From the NCBI RefSeq assembly GCF_963678975.1, contig NC_089282.1:1-64000 (forward strand): a stretch of DNA of 64,000 nucleotides. Direction: 5' to 3'. This DNA is from Dysidea avara (lineage: Eukaryota; Porifera; Demospongiae; Dictyoceratida; Dysideidae). The translations under genes and the position numbers were made by a program. Below, piece after piece: positions 49,339-62,951 of this stretch. Numbering within the stretch: position 1 is the first letter of the stretch; the number at the start of each line of letters is the position of its first letter. A model generated the notes under the pieces. That model was given only the letters and a program-made list of their open reading frames with translations, had not been told where the DNA came from and did not search any database.

Positions 49339-51306
49339 CCCTGTAAATATTAATTTCAGTGTGAGTAGCTGAGAAACCGATACTGATAACTAACATGTCC
49401 TAACCTATCAGTAGTCATACTGATAACATGATATCATCACTGAAGTGGCAAGTACCTCCTGTAAACAACTTGCCTGTAAATCAAATCACAGCAAAGAAGC
49501 CAGTAAGTTATTAATACTATTAGTCACCAAGTTGCAATGTTTAACTACCAGATTTCTCTGTGCTTGGTGACCCACTGTCTGGAGGTGAAGTATATAGCTG
49601 AGGTTATTGGGAACCCAACATCTCAAATTGTGGTGTCTTTTGGACCTGGAAATCCATCCAGGGTGTCTTTCAAAAACACAGCATTAGGGTAGTTATTTTT
49701 TAAAAGTAACTCATTACTTATTAATTACAGTTACATACTATAATAATTATATTACTTTGTGTGCATGGCCTTAAGCTGTCATGTGCGCAACTACCACCTT
49801 GTGGGCTTCATTACTTTGTTGTGGCTAGGCATTACTCACTGGAGTAGTAAGAGATTTAATAACTTTGTAATAAAATTATGAGTCGTTACGGTAACTTCAT
49901 TACTTAGGTAATGCATTACATTTGTATGAAAAGTAACTTGAGTTATATTACTAGTTTTTATAGCATATTTCACTAAGTTTACAAAGGGTAATAACATTGT
50001 GTAACATATTGCATAGTAATGCATTACCCCCCAACAATGGCTCTAGATCTATATAAAACCTCATGAGTACATTGTGTGTAGTATTGTGGTTAGTTTGGTG
50101 TGGTTTTCATGACAGTTGACAAGTAGTAAGGAGTACCCTCATTCAGTCATCGTTTCTTAGAGCATCACTTTCGGTAGGTATCACGTTACAACTGCGTCTT
50201 GTCTGCAGTTACATGTGTATGTCTCTTGGCAGGCAAGGTGAATCATGACATAAGCAATTCTTAGTTTTGCAACACTTTTTATTTATTAAATGATTTATGT
50301 ATGCAAAATATCAACGTAAATATTGGTGACATTTTAACAATGGTGGAATTAACAACACTGCTCATACTTATCCTACCATCCAGTATTTATTACATTATAA
50401 TGAAAGAAAAAATTGTGCATTATTCAGAAATGTTTATGTCACAACATAAAGAAGCCTATGTCATGCCATCATATCATGGAACTTTATGTCACGACTATCA
50501 TAGCATCCCTACATTGAAATGGCATTACACTGGGAGGATTTTCACCTTCACTTCTGAATTTTTTCTGCATACTGTAGCTTCTCCATTGTAATGCTTATCA
50601 TTTGGTACTAGTATTCAGTTCCTTTGCTATAATGAATAAGTAAAAAAGAAGTATAGCGCACTCATAGTTTATAACAATTCTGTGTAGTGCCATATATACC
50701 AACGTGCTGACAGTGAAACTAGTATACCTTTGGACTAAACAATGGTATTCCGTATCGTGATGTAATGCACTAATACAAATGGGACCATGAAGAAGTGTCC
50801 TGATTAACAAGATGTCCTGTATTAGTGAGGTTCCCTGATTTCAGGGGTCTTAATGTGTGTATACTGTACACTAATACAATATGGAACAATGGACTGATTA
50901 TCAAGGATTTGTTTATGGTATGAAAATTATTAAAATGGTAATGGAAGATAGAGTTTACTAAAAGGTAAGTAAACTAGTAAAGTACACTTGTGCTGTGGCA
51001 AGATATTTTGTTTGAAGACATTTGGACATTTAACACTTCCCACAAAATCTAAAGCCATAGGAAATTTTTCACAGGACCACACTGAAGATCGCACATGGTC
51101 TATATGATGTAGATGAAAAACATCTTTACTAATGGCAAACACTTCAAGACACAATAGAGAAGTGATATACGTATAGCTAGATGTCTGCAGAAGGACAAAT
51201 ACAGTTTGATGGCTATGTCAACCAGAATAGAGTGCAATAGAGGTTTGAAGAACACAAGGGTGCACCTGTGACAATTTTAAAGTCTTTTAAACCCTGCTAA
51301 AAGTGT
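49339..51306. other. Gene-free stretch with a probable hAT-like remnant
   Basis: GTAATGCATTACCCCCCAAC at about 50012-50036 and GTAACTCATTACTTATTAATT near 49706 resemble the GTAAC-rich hAT-like MITEs at 34800, but the left terminus is unclear. The rest is unassigned. Confidence 0.4.
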
Positions 51307-51943
51307 CACAATCAAAATTAGTGCATAAATGAATGTACTGCATTTGTTCAATGGTTCAAAGGGTGCATTATTCGAATGACAAGCAAAGTTAGAATTTTGC
51401 ACATGCGCAACCTGCTTATATTAGCAAGCAGAAGACTACAAGAATCTGACTGTTCATCATCCCATGAACAGTTTTCGCCGTGGGCAGTTACACATGAGAC
51501 ACTAGAAAATAATGGAAGGTGGAAGCCATTAGGTGTCTGACAAGCCTATTAGCTTGTGTTCCACGAGTGACCACACCTACTGATAATCACGAAGTACAGT
51601 TGGGACAAGCTGTAGAGGAAGGACATTTATGAGTTGTGTACTGCTGTAAGGTTTCTAAACAGCAGCTACATCTTGTTGTGTGCTGCCATATCTTATTAAA
51701 CAGACACACAATAGTGTCGATGTGAGAAATTCCATTTGCCAAAGGGAACCAGAACAACGACTATTGTTTAATGAATTAAGCTACAATACACTCAAAATTA
51801 TGCCACCTGCATAATATTTAGCTACTGTATAGCTATATAGTTACATACAATGCTCACCAAATTAAAGTTTCGAATGTTGCACTCAAACCAATCAACATTC
51901 GACATTTATGCACTATTTATGCACTAATCAAAATACAGCAGCC
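51307..51943. mobile_element. Possible TIR element
   Basis: ATTAGTGCATAAATGAATG at the left is imperfectly mirrored by CATTTATGCACTATTTATG near 51905-51925. TTCGAATG/CGAATGTTGCAC motifs lie inside both arms. Boundaries and target duplication are not clear. Confidence 0.4.
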
Positions 51944-52170
51944 TACTGGGCCGAAACCGGCAATGGAAATCATTGTCAAAGTTTCTAAGGGTTGGGTTAT
52001 CTTTATAGCAACAGTTCTAAAGATCCTAATCTCACTTGAAATTAGCTCATAACCGGATGAAATACTTAATTATCCATAATTACATGGGATAGCCACTAAA
52101 AATTACAACTAATTAAACAAAGGAATAATTGAGGTGGAACTATACTTGTCTCAAGGACATACAGCATGAT

Positions 52171-52856
52171 AATGCGCCTATCAATTGTAACCCCCAGTAC
52201 GGGATCCATAGGGGGATTATAGGGTATTTATACGGGGGTTCACCTACAAAGTTACCCCCAGTAGTGGGGCTTTTGGTACAAGCATTTTTTATAACAATTG
52301 AATTGTGTAGCTATATTTAGTTAAATCACGTGACGTTGACAGGCCTGCCAACCTGGAAAGTAAAAAAATCTTGAGATTTCTGTACCTTTATTGTATTGCA
52401 GTGTGTAGTAAAAAAAAAACTGGTAGATGCTATGCTGAGACCAAAAAAAAAAAAGGTCTCGACTTTTTAAACTTGAAATCCGTGACATTCGCGCTACAAA
52501 CCGTGAGATTCTATCCAACGAAGGTTAGTGAAACCGTGAGAGTTAGCAGGCCTCAAAAACCGTGAGGTTCGATCTGCTGCCCTTGAGCAGGGTAGTGAAA
52601 CCGTGAGACTCACGGTAAACCCGTGAGAGTTGGCAGGCCTGCGTTGACCCGTAGCCAAACCTTAACGTGTATTGTCAAACCTTAACGTGATCATGGAGTG
52701 GGGGAATACCTCAGGGAATATAGGGGGTAGGTAGGGGATTAGACAAACACTTAGGCCCCAGTAATGGGGTTATTGTTCTTGCAGGGTGTCAAATCCCCAC
52801 CTTGTCCCCACATGGTCCGTACTGGGGGGGTAAGGGCCTAACATTGATAGGTGCAT
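52171..52856. mobile_element. TIR element with G-rich arms
   Basis: AATGCGCCTATCAATTGTAA then CCCCCAGTACGG at the left is mirrored by CCGTACTGGGGGGG then CATTGATAGGTGCATA at the right. No coding capacity. It contains a second TIR element at 52340-52641. Confidence 0.6.
52340..52641. mobile_element. Nested MITE, CAGGCCTGCCAAC ends
   Basis: The terminal inverted repeats are CAGGCCTGCCAAC and GTTGGCAGGCCTG. CGTTGA flanks both sides (52334-52339, 52642-52647). Internal ACCGTGAGA repeats occur four or more times. It lies inside the 52171-52856 element. Confidence 0.7.
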
Positions 52857-53408
52857 AAGTGTCAAGATCAAGATTCAGGTGGTACATTCATAAACATGGT
52901 TGATAATTTAAAAGAAAAATGGTGAGCTCAAGGAGAGATTTAATGTATCTTAGGTTCCCTGGGCTAGTGGTAAGTACCTCGTACAGGTTCTGCCTTCTGT
53001 GCAAACCCTCCAGTATCCAATTAACTGGCAGCTAGACTTCCAGGTGTAAACGTATTAAAGTAACTTGATTCAGGCACTGATACGATGTGTGCGTGAAATC
53101 TCACCTTCATCATTTTCGTCGTTAATCACCATGTACCAGTTTGAATCCCTGCAATTACCGCCAAACAAGAAGGAGAGTATATTGTTCACGTGGCACAAGT
53201 ACGCATCGGTGAAGTTTCCCGTGTTGCGTAATTTTTTGTGGTTACAATATAATCACGTGATCCCGTAGGATGTCTACATAACAAAACCCATAAAATTTAG
53301 TGTCTATTGATCACGTAATTTCGTCACATTACGTAGTTCAGTTAGCCTTAGAGTCAGGGGGCACACAATTCTTCCTCTTAAAATACTGCAGCAGAGACAT
53401 CTGGCAGC
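52857..53408. other. Gene-free stretch
   Basis: Near 53254 it contains TCACGTGATCCCGTAGGATG, matching the inverted TCCTACGGATCACGTGATCA upstream of the DD34E transposase (about 46447). The likely explanation is a remnant of the same transposon family. Otherwise unassigned. Confidence 0.45.
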
Positions 53409-53721
53409 TGGAAAAAGAAGAGGGAGTATGGTGACCGTGTCCGTGAGGTGGAGTTGGCATCTTTCACTCCTTTAGTTTTCTCAACAACTGGGGGTATGGG
53501 CAGGGAAGCAGTCACTTTTTATCGCTGTTTAGCCGAGTTACTTTCCAAACGTAACAACACCATGACCTACAGCAGCACTCTTGCGTGGCTTCATTGTTTG
53601 TTGTCCTTTTCTCTTTTAAGATCTGCAACTATGTGCATCCGGGGAAGTCGTTCCATCTCTTACAGATCATCTGATGCTTCCCCGGAACTGGGCCTTGTAA
53701 GTGGCCCTAGGGACTTTTAAT
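53409..53721 (+). pseudogene. Retroelement-associated C-terminal fragment
   Basis: The frame YGDRVREVELASFTPLVFS, GGMGREAVTFYRCLAELL, LAWLHCLLSFSLLRSATMCI resembles a segment often found at the C-terminus of invertebrate retroelement-encoded polyproteins. Only this piece is present and no start is visible. Family naming is from memory of the pattern, so it is tentative. Confidence 0.5.
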
Positions 53722-53821
53722 TGTCCCCATTATTGTTGTTTCAGTTGTGTCCAGCACGCATGCCTTTTGTGCTGGGGGTGGTAGGCGGGAAGCAGCTGGA
53801 AAAAGATAGTTAACCGCCGGC

Positions 53822-53905
53822 TTACGCGTGGTTTCGTGGATATTGTTTGCACCACGAAATCCACGAAAATTATTATCCCACGAAAATTTCTTGCCTTACC
53901 GGTAT
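53822..53905. repeat. TTTCGTGG hairpin repeat
   Basis: GTGGTTTCGTGGATATTG and CCACGAAATCCACGAAAATT form a hairpin. The right part, CCACGAAAATTTCTTG, is the complement of the AAGAAATTTTCGTGG piece at about 43921, so this is a dispersed MITE family. Confidence 0.55.
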
Positions 53906-54102
53906 ACGCCAGTGTCAACATTCAGAGCAATCCTTAGCCATATCAAAACTCATGTCAAATTAACCCATACATTACATACAATTTTCCATAAAATATTATT
54001 ATGCGTAAAATCTATGGTAAAATCAATGTACAGCAGCCTATGGAGGTAAGTTGGTTTTAAGTTACGTTATTCATCGTTCTGAAGGCGGTATCAAAATTGT
54101 TC

Positions 54103-57100
54103 GGGATTGACTAAGTTCACCCAATCCCATGTCACTCACGTGACTAGTATTATGTAACCACAGTCGATTGCGGGTGAATCACGAGGTGACGTAACACGTA
54201 CCTTACAACTCTTATTAGAGCGCTTTTACGATGATGTGGACTTGCAGGATGCTTGTAAGAGAAGAACAGCGGTTTCTTTGTTGGGACTAGACCAAGTTTC
54301 ACTGGGGTTAGCTACTGAACAAAGAAACTAGAGTACTATAAATGGTAAGTAGGAATGTATTACATTATACTGGTAGCTAGCTCCATAGTAAGGCTACAGT
54401 CCACTAATACTTCCACTGTGGCCAAATAACTGGACTGCTTACAAAGCTGCCGTAGTTCTTTTTCCAAGTCAGTACAGAGGCCAAACAGAAGTTGTCAGGC
54501 TATGGTGCATGGCTGTTAAATACTCATTCTGTATTCTGTTAGTGCTGCTGTTGGGTATGCCCTAGTTGTTGCATGCTGCCTAGAATTTACTTGATTGACA
54601 CAATAACAATATACTCCAACATACTGGGCAAGGCAATGTTTCTCATCATCTACCAGGCTGTGTTCCCTTTATCAACTGTCCCTTGTCATCCTTGGCAGTA
54701 TTTAGGTCGTTGTGGAACTTCAGGCCTGGCCACTATTTGTGACACTTGGACAGTCTTGCCTGAGTAGCCCAGTGATAGTTTGCTGGGCAATATGGCTGCC
54801 AGAAGTGTGCGTATGTCTTCGGTTGTGTCCGGTCGTATTTTTCTTCAGTAGGAAACTATTACATTGTTCAAGTGTACCCAGCTGTTTAAGTGGGGATCAG
54901 CTGCCAGTTAACACCAGATCCCCCATTAGATTAACCCAGGTCCTGACTTTAATTACTATAACTGGTTGTACTGATTTTTACTGGGGAAGAAATTCCCCAG
55001 GTATATATATATATGGATGTACATAGTACATGTTACATGATATCTGATAACAGGCCTAGGTACTGCATGATACATGACGGAACCATTTCTTGATGAGAGC
55101 ACTGAGATTATTTGCAAGAAATCAGTTTTCGTCATTGGAATGTCTGCCCGGATTTGGTGGTTGGGCCAAAAAAACTTCTGTTGAAGGTGTTGCTAGTACA
55201 CCGCAATTATCTACTGGTGTTGTAGCTGTTTCTTCTGATTCTTTTATTATGATAAGTAAAACTGTGGACACTGAGGTGAACTATAAGTAGCTACCCCTCA
55301 ATGGCATCATTCATTGATCCATAGTTGCTGCCATGGAAGGCTTCCCTACAGGAGAGCTCTGAAAATTGTCCTTTATCTCAATAGGATCTCGGTGGGTTGA
55401 ACAATGTACTATTAAGGTAAGAGCTAGCTACTTAAATGCAGTGGAACCTCTTAAGTAAAGGACACTTGGGGACCATGCTTGCTTGTTCTCTGTATGGAGG
55501 AGTCCTATGCAGGAAGGTTGACGTTATTTTAACTTGCAAAATTATTTTAGCAATTCTTTTAGCTAATATTCTGAAGGCTGCAACACACAACTTAGCAAGG
55601 AAGTGTACACACTACATTACATTAGACACAAGTATGGCTTAGACAGCAACTAGCTAGCTTTACAGTAGACTGCATGATAACATAATGTAACTACTTAGTT
55701 TCTTACATACCTATTTATTCATAATCACCGTAAATGTTCCACAACACTCCTCCCAATTTGTACTGACTTAAAGACATAAGAGTATTGTAATAATTGGTGC
55801 AGTGCATGTTGTCTCTAATAGTGTGGAGGATTGACTTTAAGGAACTGCAATTAAATCAATATGTTTAGAGGTAAAGGCATGTATTCAGTGCACAGCAGGG
55901 GTACTCATAGATTGTCCATTACTTGTTATATAGAGGTGTACAAAGGTTACCAAATGGTAGGGGCCCATGATGTAGTGTCCGTAATTAGGAAATGTCCATT
56001 TCAGCGAATGTCCATTAATCGAGAATCTACTGCTGCTAGATTTGTATACAACCAATTGGTAAAAGTTGCTAGCCGGTTCTTCCTGCTTCACAGGTAAGGT
56101 ACATACACATACACTGTATATCATCCTGATATGATGTGGATAATTTTAGGTCGTAAACAACAAGGCATAGGTGTTCTCAACCAGGTGTTTTAACAGGTGT
56201 TGATTCACTGAAGTTACTGCTGATGGTGCATATTGACAGGTAAGGTTAGGTCTTGCAACAAAACTGTTTCTAAAGGGGAATTCTTTAGCATTACTTTACT
56301 AACTGCACTACAGCCAACTAACCTTATCGTATTTAGTGGAATTGCAATTATTGGGCACTAATTAAGTTGTCCGGGTGCCTATGTATGCAACTTATGGGAC
56401 CAAATTATATAACCTTATTAATAGAGGTGCTACAGATAATTGATTTGAAATGTTATGATAACTATTCATGTAGGAGGCATCTGATGACCTCATCACCAGC
56501 CATGCTTACAAGGTTATCATGAGCTCTTAAAGACCAAGCCATCCTACACTGTATTATTGGAATGTGACAATGAATGGCAAAGTAGCCAAAGGCTATGGAG
56601 ACAAGAGAAGGCAGCTAGAAAGAAAAACATCGGTCATACTTGTTTAGTGTTGTACAGTCATTATGTTCAATAATATCTGAAGAATAAGAGAAGCCGAGAA
56701 ATAAAGAATAATGACACAGCTTGTCTAGACAGCATCCTAACATTCAACTATACATGAATTGAGACCTTCCATATGCAGAATAACTCTACTGTAAAACATG
56801 GTATGCATAAAATCTTTTGATCTTTGGGTCTTTAAAATCACTAAGAGACCTCTGGAGAGTTCACTCAGATCTTTGTGGCTTTAAAAAACTTTGACGTCGC
56901 CTTGGATTTTTATGTATCATCCTTAGTGTTTAAAACCACAAAGATCCTCATGGTAGGTCTCTAACTATTACTTAGTGTCTGTAAAAGTACTGCTTACTAC
57001 AGTAGAGTGGTTAAACGACAAATTTTGATGACATTGTTCACTATTGTGATGTGATAAAAGTACCAAATTTTATGTACAAGTTGAGTAAGGTATACTAAAT

Positions 57101-60100
57101 CATTTTAGATATGGTGCGACATCCAAATCACTGCAGAAAGCCATACAAGTATATTCAAATCTTTGTTTTTGTTTAAATAGCATGAATGTAATTTCAAATT
57201 TAGTGCAATCAGAAAATGTAATCAACTGTACTTAGTCACTTCTAAAGGTGCCAATATTTCAGTGTAAAAAGTAGAGACACAATCCGATAGAAACAGTATC
57301 TATGGTTTTGTATACCTTAATTCTCCATGCTTCTTAACATTGCAAGCTAATGAATGACCTGGATGGACACCTCAGCTTCTGGATGTGTTGTTTATGGACA
57401 CCTCCCTTGATCAGCTCCTGGCCAGATCTTTAAACTTGACATAGACTACAAACGTTTTACAAAGCATTCCACACCCAAATTCCTTTAATTATCTTCCAAT
57501 GACCAGAGAAACCAGGCAATATCATTTCATGCCTCCAACAACACCTACAACATCATACCAAAAAAAAGCTTTTTTTCCAAAACAGTACAAGAATGGAACT
57601 CGTTACCACAATTCCTAATCGAACTAGATGGCTTTGATTCATTTTCTATTTCAAATTACTGTACCAATGTGAATGTATGATTTTTTCTTCCTGAGCATAC
57701 CAGCATTGACAAATGCAGATGTAAAGTGTCAGTATGTTCACTTTTATGGCTTCTTCAATACATTTCTGTTGGTTTTACTTTTCAGGTTCTTTGAGCATAT
57801 GATGGTTACTTTTAATGGCACCATATCTAATATCATATTAGTATGAATCAAGCAAACATGTGATCAGATTTGCGAAAAGGGGTCTTCCACACTTACCAAC
57901 TTTGATGGTTAATGACTTATGATTGGAAAATGCTACTGACTTGACATTTGGCTAGTAGTGAGTACTAACATAGCTTTATGGATGGAGAAAATTTCAGGTT
58001 TGTACATTAGCTGAACACTAAGTTATGAGTTGATCTCCTGAGTTCATACAAATGGATGTGTGTGGAACACCCCTTTCGTAAATCCAGTCACATTGTATCA
58101 AGTTTGGAGCTTATATCAAAAAGTTAACAATTTTTTTTTTGCTTAGCCGCTCTACTATTATGGACACCAACTAATAGTGTCCTGATTATCAAGGCTTCCT
58201 GCTTTTCCAAGTCCGTCTATGTACTATGGGATACTTTGGGATCTTTACTGAGTGTCCAGATTGCACAGGTGTTGCTGTAACAGGTTAATGGATTCCACTG
58301 TACCAGGTACTAATGACTATTGGTCATTAAATCTCCATCTGCTGCAAATGCTTTAAGGTGTGATATTATTACATGGTTACTTGTGTACAAAGTGACCTGC
58401 TAATTAGTAAGGGTAAGTGAAATTAAATTAACGCATTCTTTGCTATCCAAACTTTCTCATGGACAAATTTAGACAAGTCTTATAACTTGGTATTATTATA
58501 GTCATGAAGGAAATGATGATTTCAAACTGTCTAGGTGAAGGGGAGCAGTGTAATAAGCAGCACACACAATAGTGTAAATGTGGTCTAATTTTATTTGGTG
58601 ATTTTAATTGGGAGACTATGCATTGGTTTTGTAACCATGGCATGGAGGGATATTGGCAGAATTTCATTTCAGGGAATTTTGTAGTTTAAATTTCACACCA
58701 ATGAAACCACATATCTGGTAATTCATTATATCCTTTAATTATACATTAGATAATCACACATAATAGCTGTATTGGCCTGTCAGATCAGTATTGCTCCATG
58801 TCATACTTCAGACAGCCATTCCTCCAATATCCCCTGTATACAAATACAGCAGTAATACCTCTTTTAAGCATCTAACTCTCCACTAGCTATGTAGACAAGG
58901 TCTTTAGCCTTGCACACTCCCTAGCAGATTTTTCAGGTCCAGAGCTTATAAAGATCAGAATGGATGGATGGATCAGTTAGATTATATCAACCAATCGAAC
59001 TAACATAAGTTGGACACTGACTTTGCCCTTCTTCATCACATTCCACAAGTAGATAGCTTCATCTTTAGGAGCTCAGGACAACCCTTGCGAACATGGTTGG
59101 TGATGAGATCATTAAATGCTTCCTACATGAATATATTTATCATGATACTTCATCTATTTATAAGGAGTATCTCTGTCATATAGTTTGGTCCCATAAGTTG
59201 TGAACATAAATTAACATACATGGGTATCTGGACAATTAGTGCCCAATACCTCAAGTTCACAGTACACAAATAAGGCAAGCAAGATGGTTCTATCATTCCA
59301 TCACACAAACTGGCTCACACCAGGTACTTCAGGGATGTGCCCAGGTTTAGAATAGTGGTGGCTACAAGAGACAGGGATAAGTCCAGAAATGTTGTGTGAG
59401 GCCTTAACTCGTGTATGGCAGAGGTGAATTTGTAGTGGTTGTTGAGTGGTAGTGGTGGCTATTTCATTTGAGAGGTCATACCGACCGCTGTGGGCTCATC
59501 CCTGCTTCATGGTTTGTAACAATGTTTAGTTTAGTACATGGGCCGTGTGCATAAACAGTTCAGGTGGACCTAATATCTTGCAAAAATGGTCCAACTAGAT
59601 CACATGTGACAACAAAATGGTTGTGATGATATACATAGGATAGTTGATTACTTCACCCAACAGTATCACAGTTAACATCCCACCCATGGTACACTGCACA
59701 TGTTTCCACTCAAATAGATAGCCAGGCCATTTGTTAGTCTATGAATGGAGCCATACTAGTATATAGTGCTGTGGTAAGCTTTCTGATCGGCCAGGCAAAG
59801 TACAGATAACTTGTTTCTGATTGTCCACTTAATACCTCAGCTTCGATACAGGGTGGGTTAGGAAATTAGGAGTAGGCAATAATGAAAAAGACTATATCTC
59901 AATAACTTTCAATAATGAAACCAATTATCACAATAATAATGAGTCTTTACAGGTGCAAAAAAATTGTTTACGAGCAAGCAAGTAATTATTCTCAAAATGG
60001 TTCAAACAGCACTGCCACAACTGGTTGGAGAAATGTCTCACAAGTGTACCCTCAAACTGCCCTTGTTAACAGTATACAAAGGTTTCTATTATCTCAATAA

Positions 60101-61208
60101 TTAGAAAATCAATCACAGCTGTAAGTCATACAGGTGTATAAGTGATTATTGCACAGCACTTATCTAGGTAACCAAAATTGCAACAACAGCAGGCTATTTG
60201 TCACTACAAAGATTTGAAAGACATTGTAATCACAATTGCTTATAGACCCTAAGGAATGGTCCAGCTAAACATTGCTATGGCTTCAGATTTCATGATGTTT
60301 TATTTTTATGGGGAAACTGAGGGCAGTAACGTTGAGTGTTCTATTACAAATACAAAGTGGAATAACTAGACATGGAACAAGTCTTTTACCTAGTAACTTA
60401 CTTTTCAATAGCAATACTTTACCTTTCAGATTCCTTTACATTAGCATTTATAGAACATATACATTTTTTGCCCTATAAAAAGGTGGATGCACTTTTCACG
60501 GCATGTATTAAAGTGCTACACCCTTGTGCGCACAGAGTCTATACTGTTATCGCTTTTCTGAAAACATTTCATAGATGTAAATGATGGTTTGTCTATCGTA
60601 ACATCGAGCTTGCACAAATTACATAATATATTTTAAGGTGGTGGATGTAAAGTGAGGTAGGCTGCAAAAACTAGGGCATACCCAACAGCACTACCAGTGA
60701 ATACAGAATGAGCATTAATAGCCATGCACTGTAGCATAATTAACAAGCTGACAATTGGCTGTTTCTTCTGTTTGGCCTCTGTACTGACTTGGAAAAAGAA
60801 CTACGGCAGCTTTGTAAGCAGTCCAGTTATTTGGCCACAGTGGAAGTATTAGTGGACTGTAGCCTTACTATGGAGCTAGCTACCAGTACAATGTAATACA
60901 TTCCTACCATAGATATTCGAGTGTATTCTAATACCTATGTTCCTACTTACCATTTATAGTACTCTAGTTTCTTTGTTCAGTAGTTACCCCACTGAAACTT
61001 GGTATAATCATTGGAAGACATTTGATCACTTACACTGATTTTCAAAACAAACCGCTGTACAAACATCCTGCAAGTCTGAAACGTAAAAGCGCTTTAATAA
61101 GAGTTGTAATGTACGTGTTACGTCACCTCGTGATTCACCCGCAAAATACTGTGGTTACATATCCTAGTCACGTGAGTGACATGGGATTGGGTGAACTTAG
61201 TCAATCCC
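54103..61208. mobile_element. 7.1-kb long-TIR element with 9-bp target duplication
   Basis: The termini GGGATTGACTAAGTTCACCC and its complement extend into inverted arms of roughly 480 bp (54103-54580) and 540 bp (60670-61208). A perfect 9-bp duplication, AAATTGTTC, lies at 54094-54102 and 61209-61217. Long TIRs, G-rich ends and 9-bp duplications fit Mutator-like elements. The interior of about 6 kb has no recognisable transposase; the longest open frames are about 100 codons. The arms carry E-box (CACGTG) and CRE-like (TGACGTAAC) sequences and a shared ATAAATGGTAAGTAGG donor-like site, so they could act as outward or inward promoters. Confidence 0.82.
57440..57665 (+). pseudogene. LINE ORF2 3'-terminal fragment inside the long-TIR element
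   Basis: MTRETRQYHFMPPTTPT and, after a frameshift, FFSKTVQEWNSLPQFLIE match the usual C-terminus of jockey/CR1-type reverse transcriptases. It is a short 5'-truncated insertion. Confidence 0.65.
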
Positions 61209-61217
61209 AAATTGTTC

Positions 61218-62040
61218 GGCCAACGCATAATACTCCTCTATCCGATGATAACAAATTTTATTCAAAGCTGAAGTATTTACAGGTTGCAAATTTACAACAA
61301 ACGATGGTAAGTAGCAACTTGTGCAATAGGCACTATCCCAAACCACGCCCACTTTTCGGACGCCATTTTGAATGGGGCCAATTTCAATAATCACTAACTG
61401 CACTGCATGAAATTCAGCGATGAAGAAAGCTCGAACTAAGTGGTATTGTCAAACAATAGTCCATGAAAGCTTTTAATGCTGCAAATTCTTTGTTCTGGCT
61501 AAAGGCAGGTGATTATCAGGTGATGAACAAGGCGCGAAGCGCTGACGACACTAATTCCCTTGTTTACCTGTACAAGGAGCGCCTGGAATGGTCAGCCGCT
61601 ACTACGGTTACTATCACAAATAATTTACCGCAGTAATGGATACTAAAATACTACCTATTTGCTTCGCAGTGCTACCTGTGTGGGCCAACAGGGCAATTTG
61701 GGTTGTCGATGCTTCGCGCCTTGTTCAACCCTGATAACCACCTGCCCCTAACCAATTTACAACCTCGAAGACTTCCACGGCCAATTGTTCGACAATACTC
61801 CCCAGTTCGAGCTTTATTCATCATCGGATTTCAATGTAGCGCAATCGTAATAATTGAAACTGGCCCCATTCAAAATGGCGGAAAGCTGTTGCTATGACAA
61901 TTACGTAGCTTTGGATTGTGTCAATACAAAATCCATTGGAGAACAAATCTCGAATTTCGCGTTATAATTAAATAGTGGCATCACGCCGTTACCATGGCGA
62001 TTAGGAATTTTGTTCAGCCGGAATCAGATAGAGCATAAGG
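61218..62040. other. Inverted-repeat region with a nested MITE
   Basis: CCATTTTGAATGGGGCC near 61362 is inverted relative to GGCCCCATTCAAAATGGCGG near 61861. Between them lies a 243-bp MITE (61504-61746) with ends GGCAGGTGATTATCAGG and CCTGATAACCACCTGCC and internal GAACAAGGCGCGAAGC arms. No gene recognised. The AAAATGGCGG core also resembles a YY1 site. Confidence 0.55.
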
Positions 62041-62198
62041 AGTTTGTCGCGAGCCACACGACAATTAACGACCCGGTTCACAGCTACTACAATGCAGAGC
62101 TGCAACTTTTATTCGTACAATAACTAACTCACTTAGCAACGGCCTTTACTGAGCCAGCTAAAAAAACCGGTTCAACAAGTTATACAAGTTACGTAACA
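62041..62198 (-). repeat. Probable BEL/Pao LTR segment
   Basis: On the minus strand, TGTTACGTAACTTGTATAAC begins next to the end of pol and AATAAAA follows downstream, as expected of a 3' LTR. The partner LTR would lie outside the window, so the borders are guesses. Confidence 0.4.
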
Positions 62199-62507
62199 TA
62201 AATACACGTAATTAGTTTCTCGCGTGATCCGCGACACTCCCCAGGAGGGACATCATCATCATCAGGGTCAAGCCACAACTTCAGCATACTTCTTGCTGCA
62301 ATGGCTGCATTACAAGTCGGCTGGCTTGTCCTTGGTGTACACGAGTCAACTGGAGCATCATTACTCTCATCATCATTCAAGTCTATCTCATGGGGTATCT
62401 CATCAATGTCACTACCACTATTCAGTTTACTGTCAGTATCCTTGTTCTCCATGTTAGATACATCAGTGTCAATAGTTGTTTCATCTGGACATTCAATAGG
62501 GTACAAC

Positions 62508-62951
62508 TAGTCTCGTGTGGCCAGACCGCTTTTTTCCGTATACTGGGTGGGAAAAAAAGGGTCTGGTGCAACTCCAATAGCTGTTTACTTCTGAGCCGTC
62601 CCCACATTCTGGGGACGCTAATTGAATAACATTGGTCACAAAGGAGGTGCCATGACATCAGTAAACTACGAAGTATTCCTACACTCCTGCTCCGGTTGTG
62701 AGTCTTGTTACACGATGAGGATTAACTTTCAAGACGCTATAAAAGAGACATCGGAGCAAATTATGATCCGTTTAAAGAATAAACAGATCTCTAGTTAACT
62801 TACTGACGTCATGGCACCTCCTTTGTGACCAATGTTATTCAATTAGCGTCCCCGGAATGTGGGGACGGCTCAGAAGTAAACAGCTATTGGAGTTGCACCA
62901 GACCCTTTTTTCCCCACCCAATATATGGAAAAAAGTGGTCTGGCCACGCGA
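62508..62951. mobile_element. Fold-back element in the BEL/Pao pol C-terminus
   Basis: Arms of about 140 bp (62515-62660 and 62805-62948) are near-perfect inverted copies. They include GTGGCCAGACC/GGTCTGGCCAC ends, GGGAAAAAAAGGGTCTGGTG and CCTCCTTTGTGACCAATG. ACAAC at 62503-62507 and 62952-62956 is a likely 5-bp duplication. Pol sequence resumes on the left with YPIECPDETT, completing the reading from RAVSML. Confidence 0.85.

Noticed and set aside
55090-55290. 66-codon open frame beginning with a basic, Arg-rich stretch, possibly a mitochondrial presequence
   Set aside because: Too short, no family recognised, no flanking exon logic.
61362-61880. Two facing promoters with YY1-like AAAATGGCGG cores
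   Set aside because: The two sites are arms of an inverted repeat around a MITE, and no downstream exon could be identified.
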